This document shows, piece after piece, positions 7,708-16,580 of a stretch of DNA of 64,000 bases. Below the pieces are notes generated by a model. That model did no database searches, was not told the origin of the DNA, and was given only the letters and a program-made list of their open reading frames with translations. The stretch spans positions 1,464,920-1,528,919 of the forward strand of contig NZ_LR593887.1 of the NCBI RefSeq assembly GCF_901538355.1. The letters are read 5' to 3'. Position numbers and translations under genes: made by a program. The stretch comes from Tuwongella immobilis (GTDB taxonomy: Bacteria > Planctomycetota > Planctomycetia > Gemmatales > Gemmataceae). How positions within the stretch are numbered: position 1 is the first letter of the stretch; every line of letters begins with the position of its first letter.

Positions 7708-9489
7708 ATGTCGATGCAAGTCGCCGAGGAATCATCCTCGGGGTTCGGTGCTTTGGGATTGGATGCGCGAATTGTGGATGCATTGGGATACGATGATCCC
7801 TCACCCATTCAGCGAGAATCCATTCCGCATGTGTTAGCTGGCAAAGATTTGGTGGGTTTAGCGGCCACCGGCACCGGAAAAACCGCTGCGTTTGCGTTGC
7901 CCATGATTCATCTGCTCAGCCAAGAAACCGGACGCCGTCGTGGTGTCTCGGCCATTGTGCTGGTGCCCACCCGCGAACTGGCCATGCAAGTCTGCAAGTC
8001 GGTGCAGACCTACGGCAAGCCGGTCGGTGTCACCGCCCTGGCCGTCTACGGCGGCACTGCCTACGGCGAGCAAATCCAGACGATTCGCCGCGGGGTGGAT
8101 GTCATCGTCGCCACGCCCGGACGCGCGCTCGATCTGATTCGCAAGGGCAAAATGCCCCTCGAAACCATTCGCTTCGTTGTGCTGGACGAAGCCGATGAAA
8201 TGCTCGATATGGGCTTTGCCGAAGATATCGAAGCAATTCTGTCGGAAACTCCGTCCACTCGGCAAACCATGCTGTTCTCGGCGACAATGCCGCCGCGCAT
8301 CGAATCGATCGCCAGTCAGCATTTGACCGAGCCGGTCCGAGTTCGCGTTGCCCGCCCGGAAGTGTCGCCAACGGAAGCTCCGAAGGTGCGGCAAACGGCG
8401 TTCATCGTGCAACGGCACCACAAACTGCCCGCATTGGGTCGCATTCTGGATGGCGAACAGCCGACCTCCGCGATTATTTTCTGCCGCACCCGCACCGAAG
8501 CGGACGAACTGACCGACATGCTCGCTCAACGTGGCTACCGGCCGCTGGCGCTGCACGGCGGGTTGTCGCAAGAAAATCGCGATCAGGTGATGAAGAAGTT
8601 CCGCAGCGGCACCGCCGATTTGCTGATCGCCACCGACATCGCCGCACGCGGGTTGGACATTCAGCAACTGTCGCACGTCATCAACTACGATGTGCCGACG
8701 CAAGTAGAAGCCTACGTTCACCGCATCGGGCGAGTCGGCCGCGCGGGTCGGGAAGGGGTGGCGATCACCCTGGCGACGCCGCGTGAACAATCCGCGCTCA
8801 GCCTGATTGAACGGGTCACGAAGACGAAGATCGAATTCGGTCGCGTGCCGACAGCGGCCGACCTTCGCATCAAGCGAGCGGGCCGCACCGAAAAGCGGCT
8901 GCGCGATGCCTTGGTCAACCTGAATGTTTCGGATGAAATCCGCGGCATGATGGGCGTGCTGGAAGCCGAATTCGACCCCAAGCAACTGCTGTTGGCCGCC
9001 GCGGTGCTGCTGACACAAAGCAATAGCGACGATGAATCGCTGGGCGATATTCCGACGGTGATGCCCGGAAGCCGACGGGAACCGCGCGATATGCGTGGTG
9101 ATCGATTCGGCGATCGAAATAACGATCGATTCCGAGATAATCGTGGCGGATATGACCGTTCCGGCGGACGAGATTCCGGCCCGCGATTCCCGGCGGGTGG
9201 CGATCGCGATCGTCGGGCGATTGGCTCGCGGCCCACGGCGGAAGGCATGCGCAAAGTCTTCTTTGGTGCCGGCTTCGATGCGGGGATCAGTGCCCGTGAC
9301 CTGGTTGGGGCGATTGCCAACGAAGCGGGCATTCCCGGCAAAGACCTCGGGGCCATCGATATCACCGATCGTTTCTCGCTGGTCGAAGTGCCGGAAGATG
9401 TTGCCGAGTATGTGATTGAGGCGATGCAAGGCAGTCGCATTCGTGGCCGCAAAGTCAATGTGCGGGCTGATCGTCCGCCGCGCGGGTGA
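7708..9489 (+). CDS. deaD: DEAD-box ATP-dependent RNA helicase (DeaD/CsdA type)
   Basis: 593 residues. Helicase core in order: ATGTGKT (Walker A, residue 53), PTRELA, DEAD (160-163), SAT (191), IFCRTR, ATDIAARGLD and HRIGRVGRAGR. A basic Arg/Asp/Gly-rich linker (about 455-505) follows, then a C-terminal domain (about 515-585, GAGFDAGISARDLVGAI) that matches the RNA-binding RRM-like domain of DbpA/CsdA helicases. It unwinds structured RNA in ribosome assembly and cold adaptation by family analogy. ATG 7708 is preferred because a strong GGGGGAAGG sits 8 nt upstream; earlier in-frame codons read as non-protein. A hairpin covers that ribosome binding site. Confidence 0.93.
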   Translation: MSMQVAEESSSGFGALGLDARIVDALGYDDPSPIQRESIPHVLAGKDLVGLAATGTGKTAAFALPMIHLLSQETGRRRGVSAIVLVPTRELAMQVCKSVQTYGKPVGVTALAVYGGTAYGEQIQTIRRGVDVIVATPGRALDLIRKGKMPLETIRFVVLDEADEMLDMGFAEDIEAILSETPSTRQTMLFSATMPPRIESIASQHLTEPVRVRVARPEVSPTEAPKVRQTAFIVQRHHKLPALGRILDGEQPTSAIIFCRTRTEADELTDMLAQRGYRPLALHGGLSQENRDQVMKKFRSGTADLLIATDIAARGLDIQQLSHVINYDVPTQVEAYVHRIGRVGRAGREGVAITLATPREQSALSLIERVTKTKIEFGRVPTAADLRIKRAGRTEKRLRDALVNLNVSDEIRGMMGVLEAEFDPKQLLLAAAVLLTQSNSDDESLGDIPTVMPGSRREPRDMRGDRFGDRNNDRFRDNRGGYDRSGGRDSGPRFPAGGDRDRRAIGSRPTAEGMRKVFFGAGFDAGISARDLVGAIANEAGIPGKDLGAIDITDRFSLVEVPEDVAEYVIEAMQGSRIRGRKVNVRADRPPRG

Positions 9490-9531
9490 TCGCAACTGAT
9501 TGATTTTTGAGATAACGATTCTGATTTCGAA

Positions 9532-9560
9532 GCACAACCGGTCTTTTGGATCGGTTGTGC
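9532..9560 (+). terminator. Hairpin terminator after helicase gene
   Basis: GCACAACCG (9532-9540) pairs with CGGTTGTGC (9552-9560) across an 11-nt loop, followed by TGTTTAG. It lies 43 bp after the helicase stop and upstream of the kinase gene. Confidence 0.6.
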
Positions 9561-9597
9561 TGTTTAGTCAATTTACAGAGCAATTTCAACTCGCTCC

Positions 9598-9668
9598 TCT
9601 TGCGTTCGATTCTCAGAGTATGCTACGCTTCTCGCATCCAATTGTCTCGATTGGTCGATATTCAACAT
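9598..9668 (+). promoter_or_regulatory. Conserved upstream block of kinase gene 1
   Basis: About 70 bp before kinase 1 recur, diverged, before kinase 2 (12331-12400). Both contain CTTGCGTTCGATTC, three variable bases, then GAGTATGCTA, followed by similar TCGATATTCA / TCGACATTCA segments. TATGCT could be a -10 element, but TTGCGT is too close (13 bp) to be a normal -35. Confidence 0.45.
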
Positions 9669-9728
9669 GACAATCACGCTGGTGCCCCCTCTTCATCAGC
9701 AGGATTGCTTGACTGGAGCGAGGATCCC

Positions 9729-12254
9729 GTGTCCACTCCTCAACCCGTGCAACCGGCGGCGCGCCCGGAATTCCCGGCGAAGGATCATTTTCCGGACCCC
9801 GCGACTTCATCCGCACCGAGGTCCGAAAGCGATTGGCAACCCGCATCGCTGGCAGCGAACCCGCATTCGGACAGCGATCCATCGACGCAATATCCGTTGC
9901 CTCAAGGGGTAGTGCCGCTGCATCAGGAGCATCCGTATCTTCGTCCGCCGACACGGATGAATTCGCTGGGACGGTTGGGACATTATGAGATTCTCGCGGT
10001 TCTCGGCAGCGGCGGGTTCGGGAAAGTCTTCCAAGCGTTGGATGAGAAGTTACAACGGCTGGTCGCGATCAAAGTATTGCACAATCGCTATGATGATGGC
10101 AGCCATGCGGTGGAGCGGTTCATGCGGGAAGCGCGTGCCGCTGCGGCGATTCATCATGAGAATGTGGTCATCATCCACGCGATTGAAGAGTATCCCGTCC
10201 CGTTTCTGGTGATGGAATACATCCAAGGACAAACGCTGAATCAACGGATCACTCAACGTGGAAGGCTGCCGATTGGTGAGGCATTGACCCTGGGACTGCA
10301 AATCGCCCGCGGGATGCTCGCCGCTCACGAACTGGGGATCATCCACCGCGATATCAAGCCAGCGAATGTGCTGCTCACCCATGAACCCGAACCGCGAGCG
10401 AAGTTGACCGATTTCGGTTTGGCCTGGCAAAACACCGATCCGCGGCTCACCGGGTCGGGGATTGTCGTCGGCACTCCGCTGTACATCGCTCCCGAACAAG
10501 CCCAGGAACAGGTGATTGATACTCGGGCCGATCAATTTAGCTTCGGGGCGATGCTGTATCATCTGCTCGCGGGAAAACCGCCGTTTGATGGCGCGAACAC
10601 GCTGGCCATCCTGGTGCGGGTTACCACCGGGCAAATGCATCCGCTCACGCGACTCCGGCCTGAGATTCCGGTTGACGTGATTCGGTTGATCGAACGGCTG
10701 CTGGAAAAAAATCCCGAGAAGCGCTTTCCCAACACGGCAATGCTCGTGAGCGAGTTGGAGCGTTTGTGCGAATTGTGGAAATCGGGGCGTTTGGAAGCGC
10801 CGCGTCTGCGCCATGATCGGAGTACCACTGCGGGAATGTCACTGGACGTGCCGGTTCCGCCGCCGATTGTCCCCACTCCGCTGGTCTCCGCTCCGCCCTG
10901 GGCGATCCCGCAACCCAAAGAGTATGAACAACTTCCGACAACCGCGAACCTTCGGAAACGCCCGGATTTGCGATCCGTTGTTTGGAGTCTGGGGATCGTG
11001 CTGATCGTCGCGGCTGCTTTGTTCGGGGGCAGCCGCATATCCGGCGAATTTCCCTTTGCGGGACGGAATGCCGTGGAGTCGTCGGCTCCGAAAATCAGCT
11101 CGCATGTGCCGCCAACTTCGGAATCGAGGGTATCCGAAGGGGTGATGTTCATCCCGCCGCCACCGCCGCAAGTGAATCAGGCGAACTTGCCCCAGAAACA
11201 ATCGTTGCTGATTCGTCCGAAGGAATTGGAATCACCGGCCCCGCAACGGGGAACGGCGGAATATGCCGAATTTGCCCGCATCGGACGTGAATACTATCAA
11301 CAATTTCGGGCTGATTTCGGATTCCCGACCCCAGAACGGCTGATCGCTCGATTCCAGGACGAAATGCTGTCGGTGAATCCGACGTTGTTCAAAATGGTCG
11401 ATGTGAAGTCCGACGAAGCCGGGATCCATGTCAACTTTCCCGATGGGGTGACGAATTATTCGCCGATTTATTTGTTGCCCAATTTGCATGAAGTGGTAGT
11501 AAACGGGGGAGAATTTGATTTTGAATCGTTTCGGAACTTGGACTTCCGACGCTTCAACGGGAGCGACTTGCGCTTCGTCTATTCGCTTGCCGCGTTTGGA
11601 TCGACGAAGGCGCATCATCTCGATCTGACGAATGTGGATTTGGCATCGCTGGAATGGCTGCGGGATCTGCCGAATGTGACTGCGTTGACGTTCAAGCCGA
11701 CGCCTCTGCTTTCTTACACGCCGATCTACGATCGCAAGTTGGATGTCCTGGCGATTCGGAATGAAGGAATCGATCTGCGTTCCGTTCAAGGGGCTCAGTT
11801 CCGTCGCTTCGACCTCTTGCATCAGGCTTATTCCGATGAGGAATTGGCTCCGATTCGCTCCATGGATGTGGAAGATTTGTCGGTTTGCTTCAATCCGATC
11901 GTGCGGACACTCAATTGGGTTCCAAAACATCCCAAATTACGACAGTTGGCCTTAAATACGACTCCGATTCGTGACTTATCACCACTGATTGGGAGCAATA
12001 TCGAAACATTATGGATTCTTGAGACGCGGGTGGACGATCTCACGCCCTTGAAATTTCTTCCAAAATTGAAAGAGTTGCACTGTCGAAAGATTCCGGCTCG
12101 CGATTTTACGCCATTGATCGAAACGAATATCGAGATGATCGAGGCGGATCTCGACCCCATCCGTGATGAGGCGTGGCTGCGGAAGATGCCGAGGTTGCGG
12201 ATGATCAATTATCGCTTGGTAGACGAATTTTTCGCCCAAGCGAGAAATCCGTGA
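9729..12254 (+). CDS. Membrane Ser/Thr protein kinase with leucine-rich C-terminal domain (copy 1)
   Basis: 841 residues from GTG 9729, chosen because GAGCGAGGA lies just upstream and the same GTGTCCACTCCTCAACC start recurs in the neighbouring paralogue. A Pro/Ser-rich N-terminus (1-80) precedes a complete Hanks-type kinase domain (about 87-345): GSGGFGKVF at 93, VAIKV lysine, HRDIKPANVLL at 206, DFGL and APEQ. One transmembrane helix lies at about 416-435 (SLGIVLIVAAALF). The C-terminal 300 residues, outside by topology, hold irregular leucine-rich repeats (for example LSPLIGSNIETLWI, LTPLKFLPKLKELH). The layout suggests a surface-sensing kinase; its ligand and targets are unknown. Confidence 0.9.
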   Translation: MSTPQPVQPAARPEFPAKDHFPDPATSSAPRSESDWQPASLAANPHSDSDPSTQYPLPQGVVPLHQEHPYLRPPTRMNSLGRLGHYEILAVLGSGGFGKVFQALDEKLQRLVAIKVLHNRYDDGSHAVERFMREARAAAAIHHENVVIIHAIEEYPVPFLVMEYIQGQTLNQRITQRGRLPIGEALTLGLQIARGMLAAHELGIIHRDIKPANVLLTHEPEPRAKLTDFGLAWQNTDPRLTGSGIVVGTPLYIAPEQAQEQVIDTRADQFSFGAMLYHLLAGKPPFDGANTLAILVRVTTGQMHPLTRLRPEIPVDVIRLIERLLEKNPEKRFPNTAMLVSELERLCELWKSGRLEAPRLRHDRSTTAGMSLDVPVPPPIVPTPLVSAPPWAIPQPKEYEQLPTTANLRKRPDLRSVVWSLGIVLIVAAALFGGSRISGEFPFAGRNAVESSAPKISSHVPPTSESRVSEGVMFIPPPPPQVNQANLPQKQSLLIRPKELESPAPQRGTAEYAEFARIGREYYQQFRADFGFPTPERLIARFQDEMLSVNPTLFKMVDVKSDEAGIHVNFPDGVTNYSPIYLLPNLHEVVVNGGEFDFESFRNLDFRRFNGSDLRFVYSLAAFGSTKAHHLDLTNVDLASLEWLRDLPNVTALTFKPTPLLSYTPIYDRKLDVLAIRNEGIDLRSVQGAQFRRFDLLHQAYSDEELAPIRSMDVEDLSVCFNPIVRTLNWVPKHPKLRQLALNTTPIRDLSPLIGSNIETLWILETRVDDLTPLKFLPKLKELHCRKIPARDFTPLIETNIEMIEADLDPIRDEAWLRKMPRLRMINYRLVDEFFAQARNP
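9862..10246 (+). repeat. Nearly identical block shared by the tandem kinases, copy 1
   Basis: About 385 bp covering the end of the N-terminal linker and the first half of the kinase domain match 12611-12994 with roughly ten differences, many at third codon positions. Sequence on both sides diverges strongly. Confidence 0.85.
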
Positions 12255-12264
12255 AGGGCCGACG

Positions 12265-12291
12265 CCCAGCCGATCCCTGCGATCGGTTGGG
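12265..12291 (+). terminator. Hairpin between the tandem kinase genes
   Basis: CCCAGCCGATC (12265-12275) pairs with GATCGGTTGGG (12281-12291), 11 bp with one G-T pair and a 5-nt loop, starting 10 bp after the stop of kinase 1. It implies separate transcription of kinase 2. Confidence 0.6.
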
Positions 12292-12330
12292 TCGGTTCGT
12301 TCGATCATGGATCGATTTGTGGAGTGAGCA

Positions 12331-12400
12331 CTTGCGTTCGATTCGCCGAGTATGCTAGTCTTCTTCGATCCAAGTGTGTCGATCGTTCGACATTCAATGC
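12331..12400 (+). promoter_or_regulatory. Conserved upstream block of kinase gene 2
   Basis: Counterpart of 9598-9668, with the same CTTGCGTTCGATTC and GAGTATGCTA elements about 105 bp before the start codon. Conservation outside the coding region suggests a shared promoter or operator. Confidence 0.45.
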
Positions 12401-12461
12401 GCAAATCAAGCCGGTTCCCCCCTCTTCACCGGCTTGATTGCTTGACTGGAGCGAGGAACCC

Positions 12462-14975
12462 GTGTCCACTCCTCAACCCGTTCGGCATGTGGGATCGCCG
12501 GAACTTCCAGCGGCGGATCCATTGCCGGACCCCGTGACTCCAACCTCTCCGATGTCGGGTGGCGGGGTGCCATTTCAACCTGCGCCTTACCCGTCATTGA
12601 ACTCGAATCCGCATTCGGACAGCGATCCATCGACGCAATATCCGTTGCCTCAAGGGGTAGTGCCGCTGCATCAGGAGCATCCGTATCTTCGTCCGCCGAC
12701 ACGGATGAATTCGCTGGGACGGTTGGGGCATTATGAGATTCTTGCGGTTCTTGGCAGCGGCGGTTTCGGGAAAGTCTTCCAAGCGTTGGATGAGAAGTTA
12801 CAACGGTTGGTCGCGCTCAAAGTCTTGCACAATCGCTATGATGATGGCAGCCATGCGGTGGAGCGGTTCATGCGGGAAGCGCGTGCCGCTGCGGCGATTC
12901 ATCATGAGAATGTGGTCATCATCCATGCGATTGAAGAGTATCCCGTGCCGTTTCTGGTGATGGAATACATCCAAGGACAAACGCTGAATCAACGAATGGT
13001 GCAGCGCGGACCGATGCCGGTGGGGGAGTTGCTGCATCTGGGCGTCCAGATTGCGCGGGGCATGGCGGCAGCGCACGAACTGGGGATCATCCACCGCGAT
13101 ATTAAGCCTGCGAATATTCTGCTCAATTACGCAACGAAACCGCATGCAAAGCTCACCGACTTTGGATTGGCTCGGCAACTGGACGATGCTCGACTGACGG
13201 GAAGTGGAATTGTTGTCGGAACACCCATGTATATCGCCCCGGAACAAGCCCAAGGCGATGATTGCGATGCGCGGGGGGATCAATTCAGTTTCGGGGCCGT
13301 GCTGTATCACATGGCGGCTGGCATTCCGCCGTTTTCGGGTTCCAATACACTGGCGCTGTTGCTGAATGTGACAACCGGCTCGAAGCGCCCACTCGCGGAG
13401 GTGCGGCCCGAGTTGCCCGCACGCATTGTTGCGGTAATCGAACGGTTGCTTGCGAATACCCCCGAGCAGCGATTTCCGACGTCCCAAGCGTTGGTCGCAG
13501 AGTTGGAGCAGATTCTCGACGATTGGACCGCAGGGCGATTGGACGAACACTCGCCCGTGCCGCCAACTGCGATCAGTCCGATGCCGATTTCGGCGGGGAT
13601 ACCACTCGGCAATCCGCAGCGCAATCCGTTTCCAGAAAACGTGTTGCGAGCGAATCCAGACGGGGCACCCCGCCGAGGCGGATTCCGCTGGGTGGGATGG
13701 ACGGTGGCCGCGAGCGTGCTTGCAGGTCTTGCGGGAATCGGGAGCCAACTGCTATTCCGCGGCGAACCCGAGGACGCATCCGCATTGGGCAATCCGAATG
13801 AATCGATTGCATCGCTCCCCAACATCGTCCCCCCGTTCCTGAATGACCCGATTCGCCCAGGAGTCGAACAGGAGCCTCCGATGGCGCCGCAACTTCCGCC
13901 AGTGGAAGAGGTTGTGCCGAAACCGCCGCTGCTCGTGCATGAGAATCCGCCCCCCGTTGGAACGCCGGAATACGCGAAGTTCTGCCAGGTGCAGCGCGAA
14001 CACTATCAGAAAATGCGGCAACAGATCGAGCGATTGCCGATCGAACAGCAGATTCAGACGTTTGTGCGGGAAATGCTCGCGGCCAATCCGGATCTTCCGC
14101 AGCCGATTGACCTGAAACGAGAAGACGTTGGTTTGGTTGTTGCAATCCCGTGGGAGCGGGTGGTCAATTTTGGTCCGTTGGTTTTGGTGCCGCAATTCCA
14201 CCAGTTAACTTTGACTGGGTATGGGGGGCCGGATCGGTGCCTGGATTTTGAGGCGATTCGAGACTTGCGGTTGACGATCTTTGAGACTTGGGCAAGCCAT
14301 GTGCATTCGCTCGATGTCCTGCACACACTTCAAGCGAATCACATCGATCTGGCGAGCCTGCCGATGGATGATTTGTCGTGGATTCGCAATTGTTCGACCG
14401 TGCGATCGCTCACGCTGCAGTTGAAACCGGCAGCGTCGGTTACACCGTTGTACGATCACCCGTTGCAGAAGCTCGCCTTTCGTGGGCCGCCTCCCGATCT
14501 GCGCTTGATTCGCGGGTTAAAGTTGAATCGATTCGATCTTTGGGAGTTTCGATTATCGGATGATGAACTCGATTCGCTGCGTTCGTTGGAGGTCGAAGAT
14601 CTTTCAATTGGGGGGAATCGGCGGATTCAGACCCTGAATTGGGTGCCGAAGGAGCCTAAACTGAAACAATTGGCCGTGAATGGGACCAGCGTAAGCGATC
14701 TGTCTCCGCTCAAAGGCTCATCCATCGAAATGCTGTGGATCATTGATACCAACGTGCGAGATTTGACGCCGTTGCAATTCATGCCCAACCTTCGGGAGTT
14801 GCATTGCAAACAGACGAAGATTGCGGATTTTTCGCCGCTTCAGGGGACGTATCTCGAACTGGTCGATGCCGACTTTGTGTTCGAGCGAGATGCCCCCATT
14901 TTGCAGAAGATGCCAAGATTGAAGTTGATTAACTACCAGGATGCGAACGACTATCTCGTTCCAAAATCGAGATAG
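12462..14975 (+). CDS. Membrane Ser/Thr protein kinase with leucine-rich C-terminal domain (copy 2)
   Basis: 837 residues, tandem paralogue of the preceding gene. Kinase domain about 92-350 (GSGGFGKVF, VALKV, HRDIKPANILL at 211, DFGLARQ, APEQAQG), transmembrane helix about 412-433 (WTVAASVLAGLAGIGSQLLF), then an extracytoplasmic leucine-rich region (about 560-835; LSPLKGSSIEMLWI, LTPLQFMPNLRELH). Outside the shared 385-bp block the two proteins are clearly diverged, most in the juxtamembrane and sensor parts. That fits two receptors with different inputs and a similar catalytic unit. Start GTG 12462 matches the start of copy 1. Confidence 0.9.
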   Translation: MSTPQPVRHVGSPELPAADPLPDPVTPTSPMSGGGVPFQPAPYPSLNSNPHSDSDPSTQYPLPQGVVPLHQEHPYLRPPTRMNSLGRLGHYEILAVLGSGGFGKVFQALDEKLQRLVALKVLHNRYDDGSHAVERFMREARAAAAIHHENVVIIHAIEEYPVPFLVMEYIQGQTLNQRMVQRGPMPVGELLHLGVQIARGMAAAHELGIIHRDIKPANILLNYATKPHAKLTDFGLARQLDDARLTGSGIVVGTPMYIAPEQAQGDDCDARGDQFSFGAVLYHMAAGIPPFSGSNTLALLLNVTTGSKRPLAEVRPELPARIVAVIERLLANTPEQRFPTSQALVAELEQILDDWTAGRLDEHSPVPPTAISPMPISAGIPLGNPQRNPFPENVLRANPDGAPRRGGFRWVGWTVAASVLAGLAGIGSQLLFRGEPEDASALGNPNESIASLPNIVPPFLNDPIRPGVEQEPPMAPQLPPVEEVVPKPPLLVHENPPPVGTPEYAKFCQVQREHYQKMRQQIERLPIEQQIQTFVREMLAANPDLPQPIDLKREDVGLVVAIPWERVVNFGPLVLVPQFHQLTLTGYGGPDRCLDFEAIRDLRLTIFETWASHVHSLDVLHTLQANHIDLASLPMDDLSWIRNCSTVRSLTLQLKPAASVTPLYDHPLQKLAFRGPPPDLRLIRGLKLNRFDLWEFRLSDDELDSLRSLEVEDLSIGGNRRIQTLNWVPKEPKLKQLAVNGTSVSDLSPLKGSSIEMLWIIDTNVRDLTPLQFMPNLRELHCKQTKIADFSPLQGTYLELVDADFVFERDAPILQKMPRLKLINYQDANDYLVPKSR
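12611..12994 (+). repeat. Nearly identical block shared by the tandem kinases, copy 2
   Basis: Partner of 9862-10246. It starts in the Pro-rich linker and ends in the middle of the kinase domain, a pattern more like recent gene conversion than uniform divergence. Confidence 0.85.
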
Positions 14976-15044
14976 CGTTCATCATGGACTGCTGTGGAAC
15001 GCGGGCATGATGATGGAAATGATTCCGAGGAAAGGATTCCGGAA

Positions 15045-15512
15045 ATGGCCGAGGCTGATTGTCCGCTCTGTCAGGCGATCGCGGCAGGGTACGCTGCGGA
15101 TACGCTCGTTTGGGAGTTCCCGCATTCGCTGGCCATTCTCGGACCCTGGCAATACTATCATGGTTACTGTGTGCTCATCAGCAAGACGCATGCCCGTGAA
15201 TTGAATCGACTCCCCGCCAAGGTTCGCCGAGACTATTTGGAAGAAATGAGTGTCTTGGCCGATGCAGTGGAATCCGCGTTCGCACCCCGTAAACTAAATA
15301 TCGAATCGCTGGGCAATGTGGTGCCGCATCTGCATTGGCACCTGTTTCCACGATACGAAACGGACGCGGATCATCTCAAAGCGGTCTGGCTGGCGCTGGA
15401 TGCCGCCGAGCGTGACCCCGCCCGCAAGACCGCGTTGCAAACCGGTCTCACCCCCCGCGAAGTCACCATCGCCCGCCTGCAAGCGGCCCTGCGTGAACGA
15501 ATAGGATCGTGA
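15045..15512 (+). CDS. HIT family hydrolase
   Basis: 155 residues of the histidine-triad family, which hydrolyse nucleotide-phosphate conjugates such as dinucleoside polyphosphates or AMP-amines. Seen: an N-terminal CPLCQ, the ISKTHARELNRL strand-helix block, and the triad NVVPHLHWHLFPRY with His at 95, 97 and 99. ATG 15045 is chosen over earlier in-frame GTG because GAGGAAAGG precedes it and the CPLC start is typical of the family. It ends one base before hemC, so the two are very likely co-transcribed. Confidence 0.92.
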   Translation: MAEADCPLCQAIAAGYAADTLVWEFPHSLAILGPWQYYHGYCVLISKTHARELNRLPAKVRRDYLEEMSVLADAVESAFAPRKLNIESLGNVVPHLHWHLFPRYETDADHLKAVWLALDAAERDPARKTALQTGLTPREVTIARLQAALRERIGS

Positions 15513-15513
15513 T

Positions 15514-16449
15514 ATGAGCGAACGTCCCCTGCGGTTGGGCACCCGAGGTAGCCCGTTGGCCCTCTGGCAGGCACACGATATTGCCGAGCGGCTGCGGGCC
15601 GTCATTGCTCCGCGCATCGTCGAAATCGTCCGCATCGAGACCCATGGCGACCGCATCCAGGACCAACCCCTTTCGCAGATGGGCGGCTTCGGAGTCTTCA
15701 CGCGCGCCATTCAGCAAGCCTTGCTCGATGGTACGGTTGATCTGGCAGTCCATAGTTTGAAGGATTTGCCGACCATCCCCGTGCCCGGACTCGCACTCAC
15801 CGCCACCCCACCGCGCGGACCCGTGGGCGATGTCTTGTTATCCGAGAAATACGAACGATTCGACGACCTTCCACAAGGGGCCGTCATCGCCACTAGCAGT
15901 CTTCGCCGCCGAGCGCAGATCCTCAATGAGCGTCCCGACTTACGACTCATCGAGATGCGCGGCAACATCGACACCCGCTTGCGAAAAATGCGTGAGCAGG
16001 GGATCGATGGCATGATTCTCGCCGAAGCGGGGCTGATTCGCCTGGGGCTGGGCGAGCATATCCGCGAGGTGTTGCCCAGTCGCTGGATGCTCCCCGCTGT
16101 CGGGCAGGGGGCGATTGGCCTGGAGTGCCGCGCTGATGATGCCGAGACCCGCCACTGGGTGGAGGCCGTCAACGACCCGGACACCTGGGCCCGCATTCAG
16201 GCCGAGCGTGCCATGCTCGCCACGCTGGGCGGCGGCTGCCTGGTGCCGATCGGCGTCACATCGCGCATCGTCGCTGGTACCTTGACGTTGCGCGGCACCG
16301 TCCTTTCCACCGATGGCACGCGCCGACTCATCGACGAACTTTCCGGCCCGGTCGAGAAGCCGCTCAACGTCGGTGCCGAACTCGCCGCCCAGCTCGTCTC
16401 CGCGGGGGCGAATTCGATTTTGGCCAGCGACGCCATCGATTCGCGTTAA
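15514..16449 (+). CDS. hemC: Porphobilinogen deaminase (hydroxymethylbilane synthase)
   Basis: 311 residues. Joins four porphobilinogen units into hydroxymethylbilane in cytosolic haem synthesis. Family blocks are complete: LRLGTRGSPLALWQA at the N-terminus, AVHSLKDLPT, ATSSLRRRAQ, MRGNIDTRL, ILAEAGLIRLG, LPAVGQGAIG and GGGCLVPIG, whose Cys 242 anchors the dipyrromethane cofactor. Length is normal. It follows the HIT gene with a one-base gap. No other haem gene is adjacent. Confidence 0.97.
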   Translation: MSERPLRLGTRGSPLALWQAHDIAERLRAVIAPRIVEIVRIETHGDRIQDQPLSQMGGFGVFTRAIQQALLDGTVDLAVHSLKDLPTIPVPGLALTATPPRGPVGDVLLSEKYERFDDLPQGAVIATSSLRRRAQILNERPDLRLIEMRGNIDTRLRKMREQGIDGMILAEAGLIRLGLGEHIREVLPSRWMLPAVGQGAIGLECRADDAETRHWVEAVNDPDTWARIQAERAMLATLGGGCLVPIGVTSRIVAGTLTLRGTVLSTDGTRRLIDELSGPVEKPLNVGAELAAQLVSAGANSILASDAIDSR

Positions 16450-16580
16450 CCGCTTGCCAGGCAATGGGTTTCAGCAACCCGACTCACGTTCGCCCGTGTC
16501 AATTTTGCCCGTGTCACTTGCTGTGTGGGCCGATCGGAATCACCATCGGCCAACTCTTCTTGTTTCAGGAACCCAATCGG

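Noticed and set aside
15008-15045. Longer N-terminus for the HIT protein
   Set aside because: The extra residues (charged, no similarity) precede the typical CPLC start and lack a ribosome site; GAGGAAAGG supports ATG 15045.
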